Shown piece by piece: positions 44,549 to 52,643 of a stretch of 64,000 bases of DNA. Position numbers and translations under genes: made by a program. Numbering within the stretch: the first letter of the stretch is position 1; every line of letters begins with the position of its first letter. The stretch covers positions 620,001 through 684,000 of the forward strand of contig NZ_JAGJEC010000002.1 in NCBI RefSeq assembly GCF_018100785.1, written 5' to 3'. Under the pieces are notes generated by a model. That model was not told the DNA's origin, searched no databases, and saw nothing but the letters and a program-made list of their open reading frames with translations. This DNA is from Maribacter sp. MMG018 (lineage in GTDB: Bacteria; Bacteroidota; Bacteroidia; Flavobacteriales; Flavobacteriaceae).

Positions 44549-46126
44549 TTATATGTAGTATTTAAATTGCCGCATTTCTGATTGCCATTCAGAAGTTGCA
44601 GTAAGAATATTACCAATAAGGTCTGAAAATCTCAATGTAACTGGTAACCCATCTCCGTATACACAGGCGTTATAGTTTAGTTTTGTTAACGCCAAAATAT
44701 CTTTCAAAACGGTTTCAATTTTTGAATTTCCTCTGTTGATTTCTATGTAAAGTGGATTTGCAGTTTCAAGATGATTTGTAGAATTAGTTCTTGGTATATA
44801 TCCTCTTGTAAATAGGTAGGCTGATTTTTCGTCTATATGCCAAGCCAGCCCCCTCATAATACCATAGTTATTATCTTGTCCTTCCCTATCTGTATCTTTA
44901 AAAATTTTAAGCTTTCTCCTTGCATCCGACCTTGTATCTTTAATCAATATACCATTCAAATTTGTTTCAGCTTTCCTTGCTTCTAAAGCATTATTAAATC
45001 CTTTCCATTCTTTGTCTTGAAACTTTACTCTTCCATGAATAAATAATTCTTTTGGAAAATATCCTTTTGATTCTTGAAAATCATCTAACGCCATTCCAAG
45101 TAGACTTTCTGCACTTTTCTCGTCTAAATGATAACCTTCTGCTCTTTCACTTTTGAATAAACCAATATTCCCCCTAAATATAGAGCCATCACCATCTTCT
45201 AAAAACATTTGTGCAGCACTACAAACGGATTGCTTATTAGACTTGTCAGGTAATTGTTTAAATATCAAACCTAGATAGCACACATCTTTTCTAACATCAT
45301 TTAACACCCATGGTTTGTTACCTAATTTATAATATATGGCTACAGACGTTGTCCATGCTAAATGGGATTTCATATCATCTGAATACTCCTTATTTCTTAA
45401 TTTATCTCTAAACCTTAGTGTAGGTTCCACAAAAACTTGAATTGGACTTTCAATTTTATTCTTTAATAAAACAGCCTTTAATAGATTGTGAAAATCTGAA
45501 GAATCTTCCTTAAGTTTTTCAAGCTCTTTTAAATCTTCATCATAATCAGGATATAAGCTAAACTGACCTTCATTCAACATTGTGATTTTTTTGTCAAGCT
45601 TTTTAGAAAGCTCCTCTCCTTTTGCACCATATCTGCATTTTATATATACATTCCTCGGAACAATGACAAACCAAATATCAACCCTCTTGTCATCTTTTTG
45701 TTTTGACTCTATTATTTTTTTAGCATAAAAATCAACTAAACTTCTTGTTCTTTTTTTCTTATTTTTTTCCTCTAGAATAGCATTTATCTGAACCTCTAGA
45801 AGTTGTTTAGTTAAAATCGGTTCATCATTCCATTCAATACCGTAAATTGCTTCGAAACCAACAAAACTTGGCCTCTGAGCTTCAATTTGAATCTCATTGC
45901 CATACATTTTTTTTGATGAAATAATTGGAGATTGAAGTTTAATTACAAAATCTTTATATAATTGAATTCCTTCAGAAGTACCAACAACCCCTGCTTTAAT
46001 TGATGTTCGTGAAAACTTCTCATTCGGCCCGAATAACATTAAACCATCTCGCGGGTCTTCAGTAGCTTGATTACTGCCAAATGTCAATTTTGGTTCAGGG
46101 TAATATTTAAGTTTCTCTATATCCAT
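44549..46126 (-). CDS. Short prokaryotic Argonaute (PIWI protein) of a SPARTA-type system
   Basis: A 525-residue MID-PIWI protein. PIWI landmarks: SVAIYYKLGNKPWVL, YLGLIFKQ, the CSAAQMF strand, LFIHGRVKF, and the C-terminal LTKLNYNACV...LRFSDLIG with a final aromatic-Ile end. The slicer Asp of the usual G-x-D motif is replaced (YLGLIF), and the I-H-R-D-G type motif is degraded (IHGRV), so it is predicted catalytically dead, as in all short Argonautes. It probably uses a short guide RNA to sense invader DNA and activate its partner. Its start overlaps the TIR-APAZ gene by 20 bases, so the two form an operon. The family call is from sequence; the mechanism is from characterised SPARTA systems. 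Confidence 0.9.
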   Translation of the reverse strand: MDIEKLKYYPEPKLTFGSNQATEDPRDGLMLFGPNEKFSRTSIKAGVVGTSEGIQLYKDFVIKLQSPIISSKKMYGNEIQIEAQRPSFVGFEAIYGIEWNDEPILTKQLLEVQINAILEEKNKKKRTRSLVDFYAKKIIESKQKDDKRVDIWFVIVPRNVYIKCRYGAKGEELSKKLDKKITMLNEGQFSLYPDYDEDLKELEKLKEDSSDFHNLLKAVLLKNKIESPIQVFVEPTLRFRDKLRNKEYSDDMKSHLAWTTSVAIYYKLGNKPWVLNDVRKDVCYLGLIFKQLPDKSNKQSVCSAAQMFLEDGDGSIFRGNIGLFKSERAEGYHLDEKSAESLLGMALDDFQESKGYFPKELFIHGRVKFQDKEWKGFNNALEARKAETNLNGILIKDTRSDARRKLKIFKDTDREGQDNNYGIMRGLAWHIDEKSAYLFTRGYIPRTNSTNHLETANPLYIEINRGNSKIETVLKDILALTKLNYNACVYGDGLPVTLRFSDLIGNILTATSEWQSEMRQFKYYI

Positions 46127-47366
46127 AATCTGAATTAAATGACATTGTAGCTAAGTTTATAACAAATTTCTCTGTTCCTGAATTAATTATTATCTCTTGA
46201 TTTTCAATACTTCCTGAGGCTAATGCCATAAAGGCTAAAATTCTATCAAACCAATGTCTATTAAACCATTCAGAGGGAATAGAACGCCTATACTCTAGCT
46301 GTTTATCTATATCAAAAAAACCATTTTCATCAGAAGACAAAATATGATGATTAGCAACAAAATGAGGAAATGGATAGAGCTGAAAAACAAAGCTTAAACC
46401 AAAGCTCCAGTTAACGGGCTTACTCCCTTTTAGTTTTCTTCTCCCTTTGCGCCCATTTCGAATAAATGAAACAAAGCCACTACTAGACCTTGTGTGTATT
46501 GGATAGACTACGCGTTTTTTGTTAGAAATAGGATAAGCCCTGAAGTCTTCATTATGATAAAAATAATTATAGATTGACTTATTCATTAAGCTCGTAAACT
46601 TGGGCTCCGTATCTAAAATTTTATCTCCATTATTCAAAACACAAACATCATCTGCTAAAAATTCTTCAACAAGTATAGTTTCTTTAAACTCGGTTCTTGA
46701 ATACAGACTTGAATCATCAAAAAAACCTAGATAATAATCCCCATTTCTAATAACCGGAAAAGGTATTTCTGCATAAATGGACTTTGGTTCTCCAGTAAAC
46801 TTATAAATCGAAATCTTTTCAGGTAAAGATGAAAGGAACCAATTTGAACCGTAAGACTCTTCTTGTTTAAGCACTTTACCCCTAATATTCTGGTAATCAT
46901 GCCATAATGTTAGTACGTTACTTGCTTTCCGATTTTTTGGTATGTTTTGAATTTCAAACTCTTTTAAAAGTTTTTTTAGTCCAGAACCCCAGTTTTTACT
47001 AAAGTCAATAGTATCAAGAGGGAGAATGTTAATAGGGAAATCATCATAACTACAATCATCTACTTTTAAAGGAATTATGTAGTTATCAATCTTTTTTGAC
47101 AATGATTTTGCCAAAGTAACTTCGCTGAATACGCCGCTATTTCTATTTCTAGATTTCTCTATATACGAATTTGAAACGAGAGCAATAAATCTTATTGATT
47201 TATCTCTCATGTTAACTTCAATATCATTCCAGAAAGCACTTCCAGACCTTAAGTCTTCTTTGTCCACCCAAACATTATATCCCATTAAACTTAACTTCGA
47301 AGAAAGCCAAACAGCTAAGTAATCATCTTGTGGGACAGCGTGGCTAATAAATATTAAATCTTTCAA
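46107..47366 (-). CDS. TIR-APAZ effector of a SPARTA-type system
   Basis: A 419-residue protein. Residues 1-130 are a TIR domain: FISHAVPQDD start, the LSLMGYNVWVDKEDL strand/helix, ALVSNSY, and the likely catalytic Glu82 in GVFSEVTLAKSL, equivalent to the NADase glutamate of other TIRs. After a linker the rest (about 160-419) is an APAZ-like region (PAZ analogue) that binds the partner Argonaute. In characterised systems target recognition makes the TIR domains oligomerise and degrade NAD+, killing the infected cell. It is the upstream gene of the pair; no promoter consensus is obvious. Confidence 0.9.
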   Translation of the reverse strand: MKDLIFISHAVPQDDYLAVWLSSKLSLMGYNVWVDKEDLRSGSAFWNDIEVNMRDKSIRFIALVSNSYIEKSRNRNSGVFSEVTLAKSLSKKIDNYIIPLKVDDCSYDDFPINILPLDTIDFSKNWGSGLKKLLKEFEIQNIPKNRKASNVLTLWHDYQNIRGKVLKQEESYGSNWFLSSLPEKISIYKFTGEPKSIYAEIPFPVIRNGDYYLGFFDDSSLYSRTEFKETILVEEFLADDVCVLNNGDKILDTEPKFTSLMNKSIYNYFYHNEDFRAYPISNKKRVVYPIHTRSSSGFVSFIRNGRKGRRKLKGSKPVNWSFGLSFVFQLYPFPHFVANHHILSSDENGFFDIDKQLEYRRSIPSEWFNRHWFDRILAFMALASGSIENQEIIINSGTEKFVINLATMSFNSDYGYRET

Positions 47367-47699
47367 ATTTCAGATAGTTATTCCATGGATAGTCTAAAAC
47401 CATCCAAATTATTATGTTCAAATGTCTAAGGGAAATTATTGGGATTATAAATTTAACAATCCATTTCTTATTCTTAGATTTATTATATCTTATTTTTCAA
47501 TATTTTAATAAACACTTTTCTGACAATGAAGCTATTAGAATTCTTGTTTAAATTAGCTACACACACTACTAATCTATGAAGTATAACGATTCCACTCACT
47601 CGGCATAGCCCTCCTATTTTTAGCTTTTAGAATAAAAATCATATGAATTTTAATTTTCTTGTCGCAAAACCTAGTATTTAGATTTGATTTAAAATTTCT
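47367..47699. other. 333-base A/T-rich region upstream of the TIR-APAZ gene
   Basis: Very A/T-rich. No coding frame, hairpin or -33/-7 consensus pair is convincing; it must contain the promoter of the Argonaute operon and the 3' end region of the large lipoprotein gene. Confidence 0.45.
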
Positions 47700-49979
47700 T
47701 TAGTTATTAATTTGAGCCGATGTTTCAAAAATATAAAAGCTATCATTCTCACTAATTTTGGGACTACTAGTCAACTTAATTTTATTTAGCCAACCTAATT
47801 CCTCTGGAGTAGCACTTTCAAATGGATTTATCACTAAACTATTCTTTAATGCCGAACCTAAAGCTTTCCTAGTACCTCCTATTCCTTTCTCTAGTACACC
47901 AGGAAAATTTTCAATATCAATCTCACCATCTTTATAATTAGTGCTAATATTAATAGTTGTTTGACTTAAATTATCGTTTGGATTTATACTTATTGTTCCA
48001 TACCCATGTGCATTTCTAATTCTTTTAGTATCCTGTATCCTAGGAATTCCTTCACCAAACAATATCTTTTTCTTTGGTCTATAAAGGGTTACGCTCCCAC
48101 CGACATTGAAATTAAAAGTGTTGGTCCCCGAAAAATTAAAACTCTTCAAATGAATGTTATTTACTCTAGCATAAATACCTATAGTGCCTACTTTTAAATC
48201 AATTTCACCAACTCTTCCATGATCCTTAACCGCAAATTTTCTCAATTGAGCTTCCAATAGGCTATTTACTAGTACTTTAGGAAGCATTATTTTTAGATTC
48301 TCAATTTTAACCTCCTCATTTGCTCCACTTAAACCAATTTTTGAGAATGAAACACTTCCACCCTTTAAATATTTCGATATTATTTTTACTTCCTTTGATG
48401 TTGTCAGAGTGTCACCATAAACTTCTCCTTCATAGTCTATAGTATTTCCGTTTTCAAAAATTTCCATGTTAATTAAAGCGTCTTCAAGTGATAATGTAAC
48501 CGTAGTATCTTTTAATGACCGAACAACAGCACTTTTTATTTTTCCCTTCAAGTTAATGGTATCGAAACTTGGTTTCTCGTTTTTGAAAATTTTAATCTTT
48601 TCTAATCCACTTAAATCAAATGACAAACCTTGAGGAAATTCAAATTGCTGCGGCCTTTGACTATAGAGGTTGACAGAAGTATATTCAGTCCCGAATTTAA
48701 ACTCATCTTCAATTGCTACACTAATAGAGTCTATTCTTTTAAACTCAGTTTTGGGAAGAGTTAGTCCCATCCCTCTACTAAAGAACTCATATTTTCCAAA
48801 CTCTTGAAAATAAAAATCTCGGAATTTAAGTTCAATTGGTTTTTCAGTAGTGAACGTTCTTACAATGCTATCATTACCATCATCAGAATAGGCAATGGAC
48901 AGATTTTGCAATTCAAATGGTTCTAGAACATAATAATATTCGGACTCCCTAAAATCATAATTATTTTTAAGTTGTCTAAACCTACCTGTAATATCAATTT
49001 TACCCTTAACTTTCGAATTACCGCCGATGGAAGAGTAATCATAACTGGATAAATCAAATTTCAGATTTTCAAAAGAACCTTCAGTTATTGCTTCTCCAAG
49101 ACCATTTAATGTCCCACCTTTTAAATGTATTACAGAACTACCTCCTTGTTCTTTTATAACCTTATAGCCTTTGTCAATTAATTCAACTTGATAGTTTGAC
49201 ATATCAAAAGACCCATCTTTGAGTTCAAAATCAAAATCTCTTGTATGCAAAATGGAATTCCTCAAATTCAGTTCAATTTCACCCAGATTGATTTTATTTA
49301 AATTTTCGGTTATTTCAAAATTTTCTAAGCTAATCTTAAATTCGTTTGGAGATTTTATTGTGTACCCATTTTGTACTAGGTTAAGGCTATCAACGTTAAA
49401 ATTAAAATTTTCAATAACAAAATCTGGTAATTTGCTAATCCGACTACTATATTTAAAATCTTGATTTTTTGATATTAGATAAACATCGGCAGCTGCCAGA
49501 ATAATATTTATCAAACTCACTCCTGTAAAGTCCAATTCGATTTGCTCTTTAGAATTTTTCTGTATTGATTTAAGCTTCAAAAGACCTTTTTTATTATGCT
49601 TAAAGGCAATAGGCTTAGAAGAATTGAATTCTAACGTTTGGAACTCTGGATAAATACTATCCCCAACAATTTTAGGAATAAAAGATGCATTAAAATTAAA
49701 ATAGGAGCCTTTTGGAAATACTACAGAAATTATGTCCCCAGTAGTAGCATTCTTCAATTTGATTTTGACCTTCTTTTTTAAAGTGTCAATACTACCCCCA
49801 TTAATAGAAAGGTTTGAAGAATTTAGAAGTAATTGAGTTCCTATGTCGTTATTAAGAGTGCTACTCAATGGAATTTGTTCCTCTATTTTGGAGCTTTTTA
49901 ACTTTATAATTATACATGAGCTAATTGACAACATTAACAGTACAAATGCAATGTTTCGAAAATGGTTGGGTTTTTTCAT
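47700..49979 (-). CDS. Large repetitive beta-rich lipoprotein, AsmA-like
   Basis: A 759-residue lipoprotein (lipobox SISSC near residue 21; start ATG at 49979, as the open frame further upstream lacks signal character). The mature protein is a long series of short hydrophobic strands with recurring phrases such as NLSINGGSID, FNFNVDSLNLV and SIAYSDDGND. Such repeated strands are seen in AsmA/TamB-like and other lipid-transport proteins of the envelope, but I do not recognise a family. It lies within the flanking inverted repeats of the Argonaute island and may be its passenger. Confidence 0.6.
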   Translation of the reverse strand: MKKPNHFRNIAFVLLMLSISSCIIIKLKSSKIEEQIPLSSTLNNDIGTQLLLNSSNLSINGGSIDTLKKKVKIKLKNATTGDIISVVFPKGSYFNFNASFIPKIVGDSIYPEFQTLEFNSSKPIAFKHNKKGLLKLKSIQKNSKEQIELDFTGVSLINIILAAADVYLISKNQDFKYSSRISKLPDFVIENFNFNVDSLNLVQNGYTIKSPNEFKISLENFEITENLNKINLGEIELNLRNSILHTRDFDFELKDGSFDMSNYQVELIDKGYKVIKEQGGSSVIHLKGGTLNGLGEAITEGSFENLKFDLSSYDYSSIGGNSKVKGKIDITGRFRQLKNNYDFRESEYYYVLEPFELQNLSIAYSDDGNDSIVRTFTTEKPIELKFRDFYFQEFGKYEFFSRGMGLTLPKTEFKRIDSISVAIEDEFKFGTEYTSVNLYSQRPQQFEFPQGLSFDLSGLEKIKIFKNEKPSFDTINLKGKIKSAVVRSLKDTTVTLSLEDALINMEIFENGNTIDYEGEVYGDTLTTSKEVKIISKYLKGGSVSFSKIGLSGANEEVKIENLKIMLPKVLVNSLLEAQLRKFAVKDHGRVGEIDLKVGTIGIYARVNNIHLKSFNFSGTNTFNFNVGGSVTLYRPKKKILFGEGIPRIQDTKRIRNAHGYGTISINPNDNLSQTTINISTNYKDGEIDIENFPGVLEKGIGGTRKALGSALKNSLVINPFESATPEELGWLNKIKLTSSPKISENDSFYIFETSAQINN

Positions 49980-50510
49980 TTTGGCTAGTGTTATTATTAA
50001 ATTGTTTAGACACAAAAATGTGACAGACTTTTTAAACCATTCAAAAGTTTAAATTAAATTCTAAAACTGGTTAATTTAATAAACCGATACAATACCCATT
50101 AAAAGGTATTTTTATGGGGGAAGAACTGTAGGAAGTTAATTTTCTGAGGAATTTAAATATATGAAAAATTAACAAGAAACTAATTACGGGTTTACGTAAT
50201 ATGTTAAAAAATGTAGTAAAATACCATTCCATACACATTGCCACTTCACTCCTATCGTCGTTTCGGCAAAGAGTATTCCATTACCTGTGAGAAGAAAGTT
50301 TTTAGAAAGAAAAAAATTAAAGAAGAATAGTAACAACTTTGCCGGCACACCATCTCGCGCAAATAATAAAGATTGAGAATCTCTATTATTGTGCTGTAAC
50401 CAAAGCTCAAGTTATCCCGAACTAAATTCGGGACAGGCTATAACGCGGAACAATGTTGTATTATGGCGAATTGCTATTGGGCTCTCTTCCGTTGTTTCAT
50501 TGTAAATCGC
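49980..50510. other. 531-base intergenic boundary region
   Basis: No coding frame is convincing. It contains the inverted copy of the left-flank composite (50342-50390) and a perfect hairpin TCCCGAA (50415-50421) and TTCGGGA (50427-50433) with a 5-base loop but no U-tract. Poly-A/T-rich to the left, more mixed to the right. Confidence 0.5.
50342..50390. repeat. Right flanking 15-mer plus hairpin, inverted
   Basis: CCGGCACACCATCTC (50342-50356) is the reverse complement of GAGATGGTGTGCCGG, matching the left-flank 15-mer at 13 of 15 positions. It is followed by AATAATAAAGATT (50362-50374), GAG, and AATCTCTATTATT (50378-50390), a hairpin sharing the left hairpin's AGATT-GAG-AATCT core. The pair brackets about 6.3 kb. 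Confidence 0.65.
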
Positions 50511-50648
50511 CTATTTGTTTTTAGTTGATTTACTTGGTTTTAAAGAAGGTTTATTGCCAGGTGTATTCTTATTGTCTCTTCTTCTTTTGTCAAGTGTACC
50601 ATCTTTCTTTTTTGGCTTAGGTCCGGGTTTAATAGCTTCGATTTTCAT
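50511..50648 (-). CDS. Small basic Lys/Pro-rich protein
   Basis: A 45-residue open frame from the ATG at 50648: MKIEAIKPGPKPKKKDGT followed by a KRRR cluster and several Pro and Lys residues, ending NK. The highly basic, disordered composition and the phrase PGPKPKKKDG suggest a real nucleic-acid-associated small protein. No family is recognised and the evidence is composition only. Confidence 0.45.
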   Translation of the reverse strand: MKIEAIKPGPKPKKKDGTLDKRRRDNKNTPGNKPSLKPSKSTKNK

Positions 50649-50760
50649 TTGACGTAGATTTTAATTTATTACTATTTCCTTCTAAAAATAATTTAACCTA
50701 AGGATATTATTTTACGGGATCCTGTAATTAATGAAAAAGAACTGGTTTATAATCCTACAA

Positions 50761-51360
50761 TCAATAATACAACCTAAAGTCTAACAATTTGCAGACATTA
50801 TAATGCCTTTGGTGCAGCTCTTCTACAACATCGAACATATTATCATCTTCTTTAAATAAGTTAAAGAAGGCCTTATCGAGATTTGCGCTACTTATTCCAT
50901 TATAGGCGTTGCCGTAGCCAGAAACGGCTTTTGCGTTGGTAATATCCAAGAAATACTGGGCTTCCTCCTCGTCTAGATCTAGCACTTTTGTATTGGAAAA
51001 ATGCAGGATCTTAACTTTTAGCCTTCCCTCGAAAATTTCCGCAATTTCTTGTAAACTATAGTAGTAGTCGTTTAAGCAGATGCTATTTGCTTCACCGGTC
51101 ATTACCAGGTAGATGATTTCATAGTCCTTAAAATTATGATCATCCAAGACCAATGTGTTTAGGCTATCTTCCAGTCCTTCGATAGTATCGCATGTTTTAT
51201 AGATACTTGCGATGCCATATCCCATGGCCAGTTGTTCCAAATTTGCCTGGGTCTCGGTCATTTGGGGCGTTTCTATGTCAAGAACCCCTTCCAAACAGTA
51301 AATGAAATGTTCTTCTTCTGTAAATTGCCCTTGGGGCAGTTGTCGTCTTTTCTCTAGCAA
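50761..51360 (-). CDS. Unknown protein with caspase/CHAT-like features
   Basis: A 199-residue cytoplasmic acidic protein. The segment from about residue 80 (YEIIYLVMTGEANSICL, then a helix, ILHFSNTKVL, an acidic helix and KAVSGYGNAYN) follows the strand order of the caspase-like CHAT fold, including the VSGY motif that ends the core. The expected catalytic His (after the first strand) and Cys (in the second) are replaced by other residues (Thr/Glu and Ser/Asn), so it is probably inactive, if the fold guess is right. It could be a DUF6642-type protein. Its function is unknown. Confidence 0.5.
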   Translation of the reverse strand: MLEKRRQLPQGQFTEEEHFIYCLEGVLDIETPQMTETQANLEQLAMGYGIASIYKTCDTIEGLEDSLNTLVLDDHNFKDYEIIYLVMTGEANSICLNDYYYSLQEIAEIFEGRLKVKILHFSNTKVLDLDEEEAQYFLDITNAKAVSGYGNAYNGISSANLDKAFFNLFKEDDNMFDVVEELHQRHYNVCKLLDFRLYY

Positions 51361-51568
51361 GTCTTTTCAATTAAACATGATAGTACAAAATTAAGCCAAC
51401 TCTTTTATTCCTATTGGCGTTTTTGTATAAAATAAATGCTCCATCTATTATGAACTCCCCTCCTACCGTCGGCCCATAAACAGTGTGTGTATCGGTGTGA
51501 TTACCTTTTAGTATCAACTTTTTATTCGCTTTCAAGTAATCCTAAACTATTTTCTATGCCCCAAAAAG

Positions 51569-51694
51569 AAACGGCAGGCACTATTTGGGTAGTAAACGAG
51601 AGTGGGAGGTATTTTGAAAGTATACCAATTGCAGTGAACTTAATAGAACCTAACCGGTGGAAACTAGCCCATCGACCTTAAGAGCATTGGTTCA
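51569..51694 (+). pseudogene. Decayed duplicate of the small-gene 3' end
   Basis: About 125 bases here align almost without gaps to 54031-54157: the end of the 85-residue gene (53838-54095) plus its downstream sequence, both including the string AGTATACCAATT and a nearby AGTGAACTT. The left copy lacks one base in the AGAGTGG-GAGG segment, shifting the frame, so GTIWVVNESG is followed by RYFESIPI instead of the ancestral ending. This points to an old tandem duplication of the lipoprotein module. Confidence 0.75.
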
Positions 51695-51713
51695 ACGGTC
51701 ACATCCCCGCACC

Positions 51714-52499
51714 TTAAAGCCCATTGATTATGGCATAGGCCACCAAACCGCTCGTAGTGCTCATGTTCGCCTTTCGCAAAATATTCTTTCGATGTGTCCG
51801 TACGGTCTCTTGACTTATAAAAAGTTCTGCTGCGATTTGCTTGCTATTGAGCCCGCTGATCAGAAGGCGTATGATTTCCTTTTCGCGTAAACTGAACAAG
51901 TCTTTTGTTTTGATCAGTTCCGGTCGCTCCGGTCGAATATGGAAGGTTTCATTGGTCTTGCGGTTGCACAGAATAGCCTGGGGAAGCTCGGCCGGAGCAA
52001 GAAAGGAAACATCCGTAAAGACATTGACAAAAATATAAGGCACCTCGTTGTCGTCGAATGCTATGGGAATACTTTGATGCTGAATGGTGACGGGGCTGCC
52101 GTCCTTTCGTCCGCACCGGTAAAAATAGGTCACATGAACCCATTTTCGTTCATTATGCGGCCTTTCCAATATATATTCCATGGCGAGTTTGATTACCGAC
52201 ATGTTAAACGGTAGGCCTTCGGGAAGCGCGAAGCGGACCATGAACTGGGTGCCAAGTTCGTATATTTCATCGGCGGTATACCCCGTAAGTGTCTCGCAAT
52301 CCCCTCCTACCCTTTCAACTTTCCAGTCTTCCGTATTGCCGACAAGAACAAAGTATTTGCCAACGCACCATAGCCCTTCTACCAAAGGATGCCCCTTTAT
52401 CAGGTCTTCGTCCAAACTGCCTTGTTTGCTGTAGTCGTGTTTCCCAAAAGCTTCCTTTAAAAGATCGACCTTTTTAAAATCTAGTGCATTGAACTCCAT
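51714..52499 (-). CDS. PAS-LuxR transcriptional regulator
   Basis: A 261-residue regulator. A PAS-like N-terminal sensor region (about 50-175, with a CETLTGYTADEIYELG segment typical of PAS folds and a C-terminal PAC-like strand) is followed by a LuxR/GerE helix-turn-helix in the last 65 residues (REKEIIRLLISGL, then SKQIAAELFISQETVRTHRKN). Soluble, with no membrane segment. It is divergent from the acidic lipoprotein across a perfect 22-bp palindrome, so it probably controls that gene. Confidence 0.9.
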   Translation of the reverse strand: MEFNALDFKKVDLLKEAFGKHDYSKQGSLDEDLIKGHPLVEGLWCVGKYFVLVGNTEDWKVERVGGDCETLTGYTADEIYELGTQFMVRFALPEGLPFNMSVIKLAMEYILERPHNERKWVHVTYFYRCGRKDGSPVTIQHQSIPIAFDDNEVPYIFVNVFTDVSFLAPAELPQAILCNRKTNETFHIRPERPELIKTKDLFSLREKEIIRLLISGLNSKQIAAELFISQETVRTHRKNILRKANMSTTSGLVAYAIINGL

Positions 52500-52531
52500 G
52501 TTGAGACGGTTTTTTGACTGTTTCTATGGTA

Positions 52532-52553
52532 AAATACCGCATTTGCGGTATTT
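52532..52553. promoter_or_regulatory. 22-bp palindromic operator candidate
   Basis: Arms AAATACCGCA (52532-52541) and TGCGGTATTT (52544-52553) are perfectly complementary around a 2-base spacer. LuxR/GerE proteins usually bind inverted repeats of about 20 bp, and this one sits in the 144-base gap between the LuxR gene and the lipoprotein gene. Confidence 0.6.
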
Positions 52554-52643
52554 ACTCGCCTTAAGGTATCCCATAATTTTAATCCTGAAAAACAAAACCT
52601 TACAAATTGTTCCCTCAGTTGTATAACCCTAACAAAATTCAAT

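Noticed and set aside
44261-44581. Plus-strand frame of 106 codons across the ATPase relic
   Set aside because: Antisense to the identifiable ATPase sequence; composition is that of a shadow frame.
51487-51681. Plus-strand frame of 64 codons
   Set aside because: Its second half is the frameshifted duplicate of the companion gene; the first half has no support, so it is treated as a pseudogene trace.
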